From NCBI GenBank assembly GCA_958296225.1, contig OY282456.1, positions 806,001-870,000 of the forward strand: a stretch of DNA of 64,000 nucleotides, in the 5' to 3' direction. Under the pieces are notes generated by a model that saw only the letters and a list, made by a program, of their open reading frames with translations, ran no database searches and was not told where the DNA came from. This document shows positions 1 to 7,447 of the stretch, piece after piece. The position numbers were made by a program, and so were the translations under genes. How positions within the stretch are numbered: the first letter of the stretch is position 1; each line of letters begins with the position of its first letter. Source of the DNA: an uncultured Dehalococcoidia bacterium (GTDB lineage Bacteria > Chloroflexota > Dehalococcoidia > Lucifugimonadales > UBA3495).

Positions 1-808
1 GGAACGGTATGATATACGCTTTGTCGAAAAAGACTTGCATATAGTAATGCCGCACACCGAAATTCTGAATCCAGCGATTTACCAGAGCCAAATCCTCCAG
101 CTTTGGCGTAATGCTCAAGTACGCCCTGGTCCGTAGAATTTTCATCTGCTCTTTGAGCGACCGTAGCAAATCGGTCAATTCGCGCAATTGCTGTGTGGAT
201 GACCAGTTGGTCAGGTTGAAGCTTAATTCCCGGAACGTGTCCGGTGTTGCGTTTCGCACCATTTCGTATATGTGCGGTCGCCTTTGTGAAAGCAGCCCGG
301 AGTACGGTTCTTCGAGAATCCGCCGCTGTATTTGCATACACTCAGATTCCGCATCGCGCGTCCTGATTTCCATGAACGACGAGTACTTTTGCGCCAAAAA
401 GCTGCTTGACCTGACTTCGATGGCGGCTACCGCCTGTTGAACGAATTGGGTGTCATCCAAATCGTAAGGCCGGTTGTCGGGCAAATCAGACCGCCGGTAA
501 ATCAGAATGTCCGGCTTTTTGCCAACTGTGTTCAGCTCTTCCTGATATGCGGCGTAAAATTCACGAAACCCCGGGTCTCCGGCAGATATGCTATCGTCCC
601 TGCCGTACTGGACAGCGCGGTATTCGCCGGAGTGCTCGTTGATGGCGGCGAGCGCTATTTGCTCAGCCCAATTGCCCTGTTCCTTATTGGTGAGGAATTC
701 GGAGTTCGCCAATGTTGGCAAACGGCCGCCAACCTCGATTTCGGTATCAATTTCAAATGGGGTGGCTTGAATCAGCCGGAGGATAGTGTCGCGGTAACTT
801 TCAGGCAT
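1..808 (-). CDS. AccI-like type II restriction endonuclease (5' part, runs off left edge)
   Basis: An open minus-strand frame begins at the ATG at 808 and stays open to the window edge, giving about 269 residues. It reads MPESYRDTILRLIQ..., then a conserved-looking EFLTNKEQGNWAEQIAL block near residue 37, a PDILIY motif near residue 100 and AAIEVRSSSF near residue 130. PD...ExR fits a PD-(D/E)XK nuclease core with Arg in place of the usual Lys. From memory, the EFLTNKEQ block, the EVRSS motif and the SITPKLEDLALVNRWIQ segment resemble the AccI restriction endonuclease family. Such enzymes cut unmethylated DNA and need a partner methyltransferase, which would lie beyond the left edge. GC content is lower than in the genes to the right, consistent with transfer. 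The plus-strand frames across this stretch are shadows. Confidence 0.72.
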   Translation of the reverse strand, partial: MPESYRDTILRLIQATPFEIDTEIEVGGRLPTLANSEFLTNKEQGNWAEQIALAAINEHSGEYRAVQYGRDDSISAGDPGFREFYAAYQEELNTVGKKPDILIYRRSDLPDNRPYDLDDTQFVQQAVAAIEVRSSSFLAQKYSSFMEIRTRDAESECMQIQRRILEEPYSGLLSQRRPHIYEMVRNATPDTFRELSFNLTNWSSTQQLRELTDLLRSLKEQMKILRTRAYLSITPKLEDLALVNRWIQNFGVRHYYMQVFFDKAYIIPF

Positions 809-980
809 GGTTGAATCTCTCAAGGAGGAGCGCGGCGGGAGGATCCCGGCGTGGCGCGATTGCGTGGGGGCTGCTGCCAATGCGTTATCATAACTACATT
901 ATAGCCGCAAACCCATTGCCATTGACCGCGCGGCCTGTCAGTACCTACAATCCCCCCAACCAATCCCCAGGAGCCGCGCC

Positions 981-1817
981 ATGACTACCCCCGCCGACAA
1001 CTACGCGCATCCCGAATACCTGACCGACCCGGAGTGGGTGGCCGCCCATCTGGATGACCCCAACGTGGTCGTCCTGGACTGCAACAACAATGACGCCTGG
1101 CAGCGGGGGCATATTCCCGGCGCCGTGGTCGTTCCCGACAACTGGGCCAAAGACCCGACCACCAACCGGCAGCACGTGATGACTCCCGACCAGTTCAAGG
1201 CGATGGCCGAGGGCATGGGCGTCGGCGACGATACGGCCGTGGTTACTTATGACCACGCGCAGGGCCTGACCGCGGCCCGGATGTGGTGGGTGTTCAACTA
1301 CTACGGCCACCGCAACGTGATGGTGCTCAACGGCGGCTGGCGGCAGTGGGTGGCCGCCGGGCAGTCCGTTGACTTCGGGCGGGCGCGTCCGCCGGCGCCG
1401 GTCACGTTCACGCCGCGCGCCGACGAATCCTATATCGCTACCGGCGACGAGCTGAAAGCCGCCTGCACCCTAGACGATGTAGTGGTGTGGGACGTGCGCA
1501 GCGATGCCGAATGGGACGGCACTGCCGGGAATTATCGCAACCGGCGCCCCGGCCACATCCCCGGGGCCGTGCATCTGGAATGGTTCCACCTGGTGGACCG
1601 GCATACCCACAGGTTCAAGCCGGCGGCAGAGATCCGGCGCATCCTGACGGAGCACGGCATCACGCCCGACAAGACCGCCTACTCTTATTGACAGGCCGGC
1701 ATCCGTGCGGCGCACGGCAACTTTGTACTCCGCCTCGTCGGCTTTGAGAACGCCAGGAATTACGACGCATCCATGGGCGAATGGGCGAACCGGGACGATA
1801 CGCCTTTGAGCGTCTAG
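981..1817 (+). CDS. Thiosulfate/3-mercaptopyruvate sulfurtransferase (rhodanese) with in-frame TGA at the catalytic Cys: putative selenoprotein
   Basis: Two tandem rhodanese domains (about residues 15-125 and 145-275) show the family features HIPGAV, WVFNYYGH and VLNGGWRQW in the first domain and HIPGAVHLEW in the second. The frame meets TGA at 1689-1691 and then continues for 41 more sense codons to TAG at 1815-1817. The residues after TGA, QAGIRAAHGNF and YDASMGEWANR, are the expected end of the catalytic domain. In this family the active loop is Y-C-Q-x-G-x-R, so TGA sits exactly at the catalytic Cys. A 6-bp GC-rich hairpin with a GGC loop begins 12 nt after TGA, as in bacterial SECIS elements. 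The next gene starts 7 nt after the TAG, which suits the longer product (278 residues). Alternatives are a TGY-to-TGA mutation or a sequencing error. Upstream there is CCAGGAGCC as ribosome-binding site. Confidence 0.8.
1703..1717 (+). promoter_or_regulatory. SECIS-like hairpin downstream of the in-frame TGA
   Basis: CCGTGC (1703-1708), loop GGC (1709-1711) and GCACGG (1712-1717) form a perfect 6-bp stem. Seventeen nucleotides lie between TGA and the loop, and the loop begins with G. Both match the known bacterial SECIS pattern (short loop with an early G, about 16-37 nt from the UGA). The stem is also coding sequence, as in all bacterial SECIS elements. Confidence 0.55.
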
Positions 1818-1824
1818 TTCGTCG

Positions 1825-2412
1825 ATGGCGCGGAAAGTCAAGATACGGCGGGTGGTCGATGGCGACTCGCTGGAAGTGCAGTACGGCGGGTTTTTCAGCT
1901 TTCTGCGCCGGCCCTTTCCGGTGCGGCTCTACGCTATTGACGCGCCCGAACTGGCGCAGCCCTATGGCCGGGAGGCGGCGCAGGAGCTGGCGTCGCTGGT
2001 GCGCCGGGGCGGTTTGCGGATGGAGGAGGTCGCCACCGACCGCTACGGGCGCACGGTGGGCCTGCTCTACCGGGGACGGCGGGGGCGGCGCGAATCCGTC
2101 AACCTGATGATGGTGCGCTCCGGCATGGCCTACTGGTACCGGCGCTATGGGGGGCGGGAACTGGGTTTCCCGGAAGCCGAGGCGGAGGCCAAATCGCAGC
2201 GCCGCGGCGTCTGGCGAGACGGACGGCGCGCCCGGCGGCCCTGGGACTACCGGGCCGATGCGCGACAGGCGCGACAAGGGCGTTACCGGATGCGTCGCAT
2301 TATCCTGCGGTGGGGGATTGCGGCGATTGCCCTGGCGGCGCTGGCCGGAGTATTGCTAGCCAGCGAGGTGTGCGGCTACGGGGTCAGCGGCTGGCCCACC
2401 AGACTCCAGTAG
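1825..2412 (+). CDS. Thermonuclease-family (SNase-like) protein with C-terminal membrane segment
   Basis: The 195-residue product has the staphylococcal-nuclease fold motifs VVDGDSLEV (about 11-19), RLYAIDAPE (about 33-41, catalytic Arg and metal-binding Asp), DRYGRTVG (about 72-79, second catalytic Arg) and GVWRD near 132. These enzymes cleave DNA or RNA with calcium. Unusually, the nuclease domain is followed by a hydrophobic segment (about 163-182, IILRWGIAAIALAALAGVLL), so the protein may be anchored by its C-terminus or the tail may be a recent extension. The gene starts 7 nt after the rhodanese stop and its last 37 nt overlap the 3' end of the convergent SLC13 gene. Confidence 0.85.
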   Translation: MARKVKIRRVVDGDSLEVQYGGFFSFLRRPFPVRLYAIDAPELAQPYGREAAQELASLVRRGGLRMEEVATDRYGRTVGLLYRGRRGRRESVNLMMVRSGMAYWYRRYGGRELGFPEAEAEAKSQRRGVWRDGRRARRPWDYRADARQARQGRYRMRRIILRWGIAAIALAALAGVLLASEVCGYGVSGWPTRLQ

Positions 2413-3794
2413 GGAACTATCAAAAGCAGCAGCACGGCTATGGCTATCAGCGTCATCGTTATTCCGAACCGGAAAATCTCCGGGTTGGGTATGTTGGCCC
2501 GCTGGAACACGAACACGGCCGAGGTTCCGCCGGCGCCGTAATACACCACCGAATCGCCCACCACCACCGCTGCCAGGCCGCACACCAGCGGGTTCAGCCC
2601 CAGGGACTCCCCGGTGGCCATGGCGACGGGTATCACCAGGGCCAGGTAGCCGGCGATGTTCGGCATCAGCATCCGCACCACGGCGAAACAGACCGCAAGG
2701 GCCAGCAGGACCAGCAGGGGCTGGGTGGGCAGCTGCGCTGCGCCCCCCACCAGCGTTGCCGAAAACCAGGCCGCCGCGCCGGTGGTGACCAGCGCATGGG
2801 CCAGGGACAGCGACGTGGCGATGACGAAAAAATTGGTCCAGCCCACGTCCCGCTCAAACTCGCGCCAGGTCAGGACGCCGACGCGGGGCAGCAGAATCAG
2901 GCACAGGGCAATCAGGGCCGGCACGGCCGGATGCAGGCCGTGGGCGAAGTCGGTGAACCACAGGAGGGCGGTCATTATCACGATGGCGCCGGCGCGCATT
3001 TCGACGCCGCTCATCCGCCCGCCGGACGTGGGCGCCGCGCCGTCAATTCCCTCCAGCCGGAAGCCGGAGCGATAGAACAGGAACAGAGCGGCGCCGCCAA
3101 CGGCGAGGTTGGCGTAGAAAGGCACCGACATCAGCGCGAACCATTGCGTCCAGGAGAAGTCTCCCAACAGGCCGGAGGCCACGACCGGGGTTATCCCGCC
3201 GGCCAGCAGCGCGGTGGAGCCCAGGCGGTTGAGGCTGCCCATCGCCATCATTACCGCTTTGTACAGCGGATGGCCCTGGGGGATGCGCCACTGGGCCAGC
3301 ACTCGCTCGTACACGTGCACCATGATGGCCCCTCTGGTGCTGGCGGAAGGCAGGGCAAAGGTGAGGACGGCAAAGGACAAGAGCATTTGCACGTATAACA
3401 ATCGCGGGCTGCCGGCCGCCCCGCGCATCAGGAAGGTGGCCATGCGCTCCGCCAGCCCCGATTGCTGCACCGCCAGGCCCAGCGTGAGGATGCCGATGAG
3501 GAAATAGGCCACCGGCTGGGAGAATCCGTAGAGGGCCGTGCCGATGTCGGGCGTCGCTCCGAGCAGCACCAGCAGGACTACGCCGCCGGTGCCAGCTACC
3601 GGAACGGGTATGGCCTCGGTGGCCCACAACACCACGGCCAGCGTCATCACCGCCAACGCCCGCTGCCCGGGGGCGGTCAGGCCCTCCGGCGTGGGCATCA
3701 GCAATATGCCGAGGAACACTACCCCCGCGACTAGAAGCTTGGCCGCCGTCCGGCCGGTGGGCCGGAATGACAAAATAGCAGGTCGGAATGACAA
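2376..3794 (-). CDS. SLC13/DASS-family anion symporter
   Basis: The 472-residue protein is almost entirely hydrophobic with about 11-12 transmembrane stretches. Features of the divalent-anion:sodium symporter family are visible: LWATEAIPVPVAGTGG near residue 58, LPSASTRGAIMVHV near 150, and a second half with LMPNIAGYLALVIPVAMATG and GDSVVYYGAGGTSAVFVF. The likely substrates are dicarboxylates, sulfate or a similar anion at the inner membrane. The first 15 residues (MSFRPAILSFRPTGR) are encoded by a short tandem repeat (3760-3813), so the native start may lie a little downstream. No operon partner is evident; rel lies upstream on the same strand. Confidence 0.87.
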   Translation of the reverse strand: MSFRPAILSFRPTGRTAAKLLVAGVVFLGILLMPTPEGLTAPGQRALAVMTLAVVLWATEAIPVPVAGTGGVVLLVLLGATPDIGTALYGFSQPVAYFLIGILTLGLAVQQSGLAERMATFLMRGAAGSPRLLYVQMLLSFAVLTFALPSASTRGAIMVHVYERVLAQWRIPQGHPLYKAVMMAMGSLNRLGSTALLAGGITPVVASGLLGDFSWTQWFALMSVPFYANLAVGGAALFLFYRSGFRLEGIDGAAPTSGGRMSGVEMRAGAIVIMTALLWFTDFAHGLHPAVPALIALCLILLPRVGVLTWREFERDVGWTNFFVIATSLSLAHALVTTGAAAWFSATLVGGAAQLPTQPLLVLLALAVCFAVVRMLMPNIAGYLALVIPVAMATGESLGLNPLVCGLAAVVVGDSVVYYGAGGTSAVFVFQRANIPNPEIFRFGITMTLIAIAVLLLLIVPYWSLVGQPLTP

Positions 3795-3813
3795 AGTGAC
3801 GGGCCGGAATAAC
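3760..3813 (+). repeat. Short tandem repeat of a GGAATGAC-type unit
   Basis: Three copies of a roughly 20-bp unit lie head to tail: GGCCGGAATGAC (3760), GGTCGGAATGAC (3781) and GGCCGGAATAAC (3802). The unit resembles half of the palindromic GTCATTCCGGC elements found at 6649-6674 and 40370-40389. It overlaps the 5' end of the SLC13 reading frame. Confidence 0.6.
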
Positions 3814-3836
3814 GGAACGGGCGCCGGGCGTACTGC

Positions 3837-6068
3837 TTACCGTTCCGTCTGCCGCAAGGGGCTGCTGGTTACGCGGTTCACCGACGTAACGCCGCGGATG
3901 CCTTCAATGCGGGAGAATACCCGATTCAGTTCCGGCAAGCCCGCGATGTGGATGGTCAACTCCATGCTGACGGTGGCGTTGTCGTTCTCACGGGTTACGA
4001 CCCAGGCGATATTGATTTTGTCCTCGGAGAGTTTGGTTGAAACGTCGCGCAGCAGGCCCACGCGGTCGATGGCTTCGATGCGGATGCGCACCGGGTACAG
4101 TTCCTGCTTTTGCCCCCAGGACACGGGCACCAGCCGCTCCCGCTCATCCTCGTTCAATACGTTGATGCACTCGGCCTTATGGACGCTGACGCCACGGGAG
4201 CGGGTGACAAACCCGGTGATGGGGTCGCCCTGGATGGGGCTGCAGCAGGCGGCGATGCGGGTCAACAGCTCGCCGACGCCCAGCACCGAGATGCCTGAGG
4301 AGGGGCTGCCCAGCGGGACGCCGCCTTTGAACCGGGGCATCCAGGCCGCTTTTTCAACTTCCTCGTTCCGAAAGAGCGTCAGCCGGGAGGCCAGGGCCGA
4401 ATCGCTCAGCTCGCCGGAACCCAGGGCGGCGAGCAGGTCTTCCATCGTTTCGCAGCGGCAGAGTTCCAGCACTTCGCGGTCGGACATTTTGACGCCCATG
4501 CGGTGCATTTCCCGGCGCAGCAACTCCCGTCCGCGGGTGATGTTGGCGCTGCGGGCCTGCCGGTTGAACCAGGAGCGGATTTTCTGGCGCGCGCTGTTGG
4601 TGGCGACGTAGCCGCGGGACGGGTTCAACCAGTCGGGCGACGGGCCGCGTCCGGTCTTGCCGGCCACCACTTCCACCGTATCGCCGTTCTGCAAGGGAGT
4701 ATCCAGGGACACCAGCCGGCCGTTCAGCTTGGCCCCGGAGATGCGGTGGCCCAAGTCGGTATGAATCTTGTAGGCGAAATCAATGGGTGTGGCGCCGGCG
4801 GCCAGTTCCATAATGTCGCCTTTGGGGGTATAGACGAAAACCTGGTCGTGGAACAGGTCTTCGCGCACCGACTCCAGAAACTCGTCGGTGTCCGGGGTTT
4901 CCCGCTGCCATTCCAGCAGCTGCCGCAGCCAGGTCATGCGCTCTTCAAAGCGGCCGTTGCCGTTGTGGGGGCCGGCCCGCTCTTTGTAGCGCCAGTGCGC
5001 GGCCACGCCGTACTCGGCCACCCGGTGCATTTCGTGGGTCTTGATTTGCACTTCCATCGGGTGGCCGCCGTCGCAAAGCACGGTGGTATGCAGGGCCTGG
5101 TAGAGGTTCTGCTTGGGCGTGGCGATGTAGTCGTCGAACTGGCCGGGGATGGGACTCCACATTTTATGGGCGATGCCCAGGGCCGAATAGCAGTCGGACA
5201 CGTCATCGACGATGACGCGCAGGGCGTACAGGTCAAAAATATCGCTGAGTTCCTTGCCCTCAGCGGCGTATTTTTCAATCTTGCGGTGGATGGAATAGAT
5301 GCCCTTGGGCCGGCCGTTCACTTCGGCGCGCAGGCGATTTTCGGCCAGTTCCGACTTTAAACGGCTGGCAACGTCGGCGACGTAGGCTTCCCGCTGGGAG
5401 CGGCGGGCGGCGAGCATCCGGGAAATCTCCCGGTATTTCGCCTCGTTCAGATGCCGGAAGGCCAGGTCGTCCAGCTGCCACTTTAGTTCCCAGATGCCCA
5501 GGCGGTGAGCGAGGGGCGAGTACACGTCCAGGGTTTCCTGGGCGATGCGCTGGCGCTTGGCCTGGGGGAGCGGGTCCAGGGTGCGCATATTGTGCAGCCG
5601 GTCGGCCAGTTTGATGAGGACGACGCGGATGTCCTCGGCCATGGCCACCAGCATCTTGCGCAGGCTTTCGGCGTAGAGGCTTTCGGCCTCGGCGGCGCCA
5701 TTGCTGTCGGCGCCGGGGGGGCGGTAGTCCACGCGGGCCAGTTTGGTTACGCCGTCCACCAGGCGGGCTACGTCGCTGCCGAAACGGGCTTCCAGTTCGG
5801 CGACGGCCACAGAGCAATCCTCTACCACATCGTGGAGCAGCGCCGCGATGATGGTGTCGGGGTCCAGGTACAGGTCGGCCAGGATGGCGGCGGCGGCCAG
5901 AGGATGGACGATGTACGGGTCGCCGGAGAGCCGCATCTGGCCGGCATGGCAGCGTTCGGCGAAATCGTAGGCCGCGCGTATCCGGCCAAGCTGGGCCACA
6001 TCGTCCACATATTCAGAAACGCGGGCGATGAGATCGGTGGACTCGCTGGCGACTGCGACCATAGGCAT
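3837..6068 (-). CDS. rel: Bifunctional (p)ppGpp synthetase/hydrolase RelA/SpoT
   Basis: The 743-residue length and domain order are those of a Rel enzyme. The HD hydrolase is at about 40-200 (ALLHDVVED, metal-binding HD; KLADRLHNMRTL). The synthetase is at about 245-360 (GRPKGIYSIHRKI, LYALRVIV, DYIATPKQNLYQALHTTV). A TGS domain lies at about 410-470 (VFVYTPKGDIMELAAGATPIDFAY). A CC-containing region follows (RIAACCSPIQGDPITGF), then a C-terminal ACT domain (about 670-740). It makes and degrades the stringent-response alarmone according to amino-acid starvation. Both active sites look intact. The start ATG follows an AGGAGGATGCC ribosome-binding site. Confidence 0.97.
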   Translation of the reverse strand: MPMVAVASESTDLIARVSEYVDDVAQLGRIRAAYDFAERCHAGQMRLSGDPYIVHPLAAAAILADLYLDPDTIIAALLHDVVEDCSVAVAELEARFGSDVARLVDGVTKLARVDYRPPGADSNGAAEAESLYAESLRKMLVAMAEDIRVVLIKLADRLHNMRTLDPLPQAKRQRIAQETLDVYSPLAHRLGIWELKWQLDDLAFRHLNEAKYREISRMLAARRSQREAYVADVASRLKSELAENRLRAEVNGRPKGIYSIHRKIEKYAAEGKELSDIFDLYALRVIVDDVSDCYSALGIAHKMWSPIPGQFDDYIATPKQNLYQALHTTVLCDGGHPMEVQIKTHEMHRVAEYGVAAHWRYKERAGPHNGNGRFEERMTWLRQLLEWQRETPDTDEFLESVREDLFHDQVFVYTPKGDIMELAAGATPIDFAYKIHTDLGHRISGAKLNGRLVSLDTPLQNGDTVEVVAGKTGRGPSPDWLNPSRGYVATNSARQKIRSWFNRQARSANITRGRELLRREMHRMGVKMSDREVLELCRCETMEDLLAALGSGELSDSALASRLTLFRNEEVEKAAWMPRFKGGVPLGSPSSGISVLGVGELLTRIAACCSPIQGDPITGFVTRSRGVSVHKAECINVLNEDERERLVPVSWGQKQELYPVRIRIEAIDRVGLLRDVSTKLSEDKINIAWVVTRENDNATVSMELTIHIAGLPELNRVFSRIEGIRGVTSVNRVTSSPLRQTER

Positions 6069-6940
6069 CCTCCTCGCGCAACCGACCCTTCACCCCGGCC
6101 CGGCTGCCATGCTGCAACCTGTCGGAGGATGATACCCAATACGCCGGCAGAATGTCCAGCGTTGGGCGGGCAAGTATTGGGGAGGGTTCCGGTCGCAGTC
6201 CGGGCAGGGGCAGTCAGGCGAAAGGCTGCCACTGCGGACGGTTGGGCTAGGTTGGCATAGGCTGCTCCTTTGGCGGCGACGCCTTTGGGGATTTGGTTTG
6301 CGATAGCCGGGCGAATGGTTTGCGGTGGACCGGGTTTCAGGGATTATCAGCCCTACGGCCGGAGGTTTGCGCGGGGTTTTTAGCTCGGATTTTCCATGCC
6401 CGGAGCATGGGGCGCTGTGGCGGACGCCGTGGCCGAAGAGACTACGCCGGTTAAAGCGGTCGGCGGCAGTCTCCTGCGATAGCCGGTGCGACTTGGATAC
6501 TGATGGGGTTGGCCGTGATTACCTGAAACCCGGTCGGGGTATTGCTTTCGCCTGACGCGGCTATGATAGCACGGGAGTTCTGGCAGGCGCAAGGGGCAAT
6601 TTTACATTGATGGACGGGATAAGCAGGATTTTGGGATTGGGATTTGCGGTCATTCCGGCTTGCGCCAGAATGACAGCAAGGTACGACCACCTACATTGCA
6701 AGGCTACCACGGGCAGCGTACACGTTGGCAAACCACCGCCAGCAAGGGAACGCGATTGCCACGGTACGCTCGCGATGACATTCTGGCACGGGCCTAATCC
6801 GGGCAATGCCAACGATTGTTGCCACTGCGGTCTTGTTCTATACTCCGCCATTGTGAGAGCACCGTCAGGCGCTGGGGGCGATTCCGTTACGGCGCTAACG
6901 ACCGTGGCCAACCGCCCGTAATGACGGGTACTGTTTCAGA
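6069..6940. other. 872-bp intergenic stretch with palindromic repeats, no convincing gene
   Basis: Small frames here have no family resemblance and unconvincing starts. The stretch contains an inverted repeat GTCATTCCGGC (6649-6659) / GCCAGAATGAC (6664-6674) with one mismatch. It also contains a block at about 6750-6781 (CGCGATTGCCACG followed by CGCTCGCGATGACA) that is nearly the same as one at 38428-38458. These look like dispersed mobile or structural repeats rather than coding DNA. Confidence 0.6.
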
Positions 6941-7438
6941 ATGTCAACACCACCCGGCCATTCCGACGCACTGCGGGCGCAGCACCGGCTGGCCCACGCT
7001 TGCCGCGCCGCGCGGCGGTTTGAGGAAGCGCTGCGCGGGTTTGAGCAGGTGGCGCAACGCAGCGCCGACCGCTACGGCGAGAACCATCCCGAAACGCTGC
7101 GCTACCGCAGCAGTCTGGCCAACTGCCACTATGCCGCCGGGCAAACTGAAATCGCTATCAGGCTATTCCGCGAGATACTGGCCGCCCGCCGCGCCGCGCT
7201 GGGGGAGAATCATCCCGACACCCTGCGCAGCCGGGGCAGTTTAGCCAACGCCCTGCACTCCGCAGGGCGTTACGGCGAGGCCGCCGAGTTGCACCGGCGC
7301 AACGCCGGCAGCCGGGCGGACGCACTCGGCCCGGAGCATCCCGCAACCCAAGCCAGCCGCCGCAACCTGGCCCGCACCATCCGCGACGGCGGAGGCCAAG
7401 ACGGCGGAGGCCAATCCGACTGCGGCCCGGCATCGTAA
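6941..7438 (+). CDS. Tetratricopeptide-repeat protein (kinesin-light-chain type TPR)
   Basis: The 165-residue product carries three TPR units of about 42 residues. Each has the pattern GENHPETLRYRSSLANCHYAAG or its variants at about 45-65, 87-107 and 129-142 (GPEHP). This arrangement is typical of TPR_10/TPR_12 proteins, which act as protein-protein scaffolds. The tail is low-complexity Gly/Gln/Asp. It ends 9 nt before the Agl23-like gene, so the two may be co-transcribed. There is no clear ribosome-binding site before the ATG. The exact role is unknown. Confidence 0.7.
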   Translation: MSTPPGHSDALRAQHRLAHACRAARRFEEALRGFEQVAQRSADRYGENHPETLRYRSSLANCHYAAGQTEIAIRLFREILAARRAALGENHPDTLRSRGSLANALHSAGRYGEAAELHRRNAGSRADALGPEHPATQASRRNLARTIRDGGGQDGGGQSDCGPAS

Positions 7439-7447
7439 CTGGCCGTA

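Noticed and set aside
111..814. Plus-strand frames at 111-440 and 437-814
   Set aside because: They are shadows; the minus strand encodes a coherent restriction-enzyme-like protein through the whole stretch.
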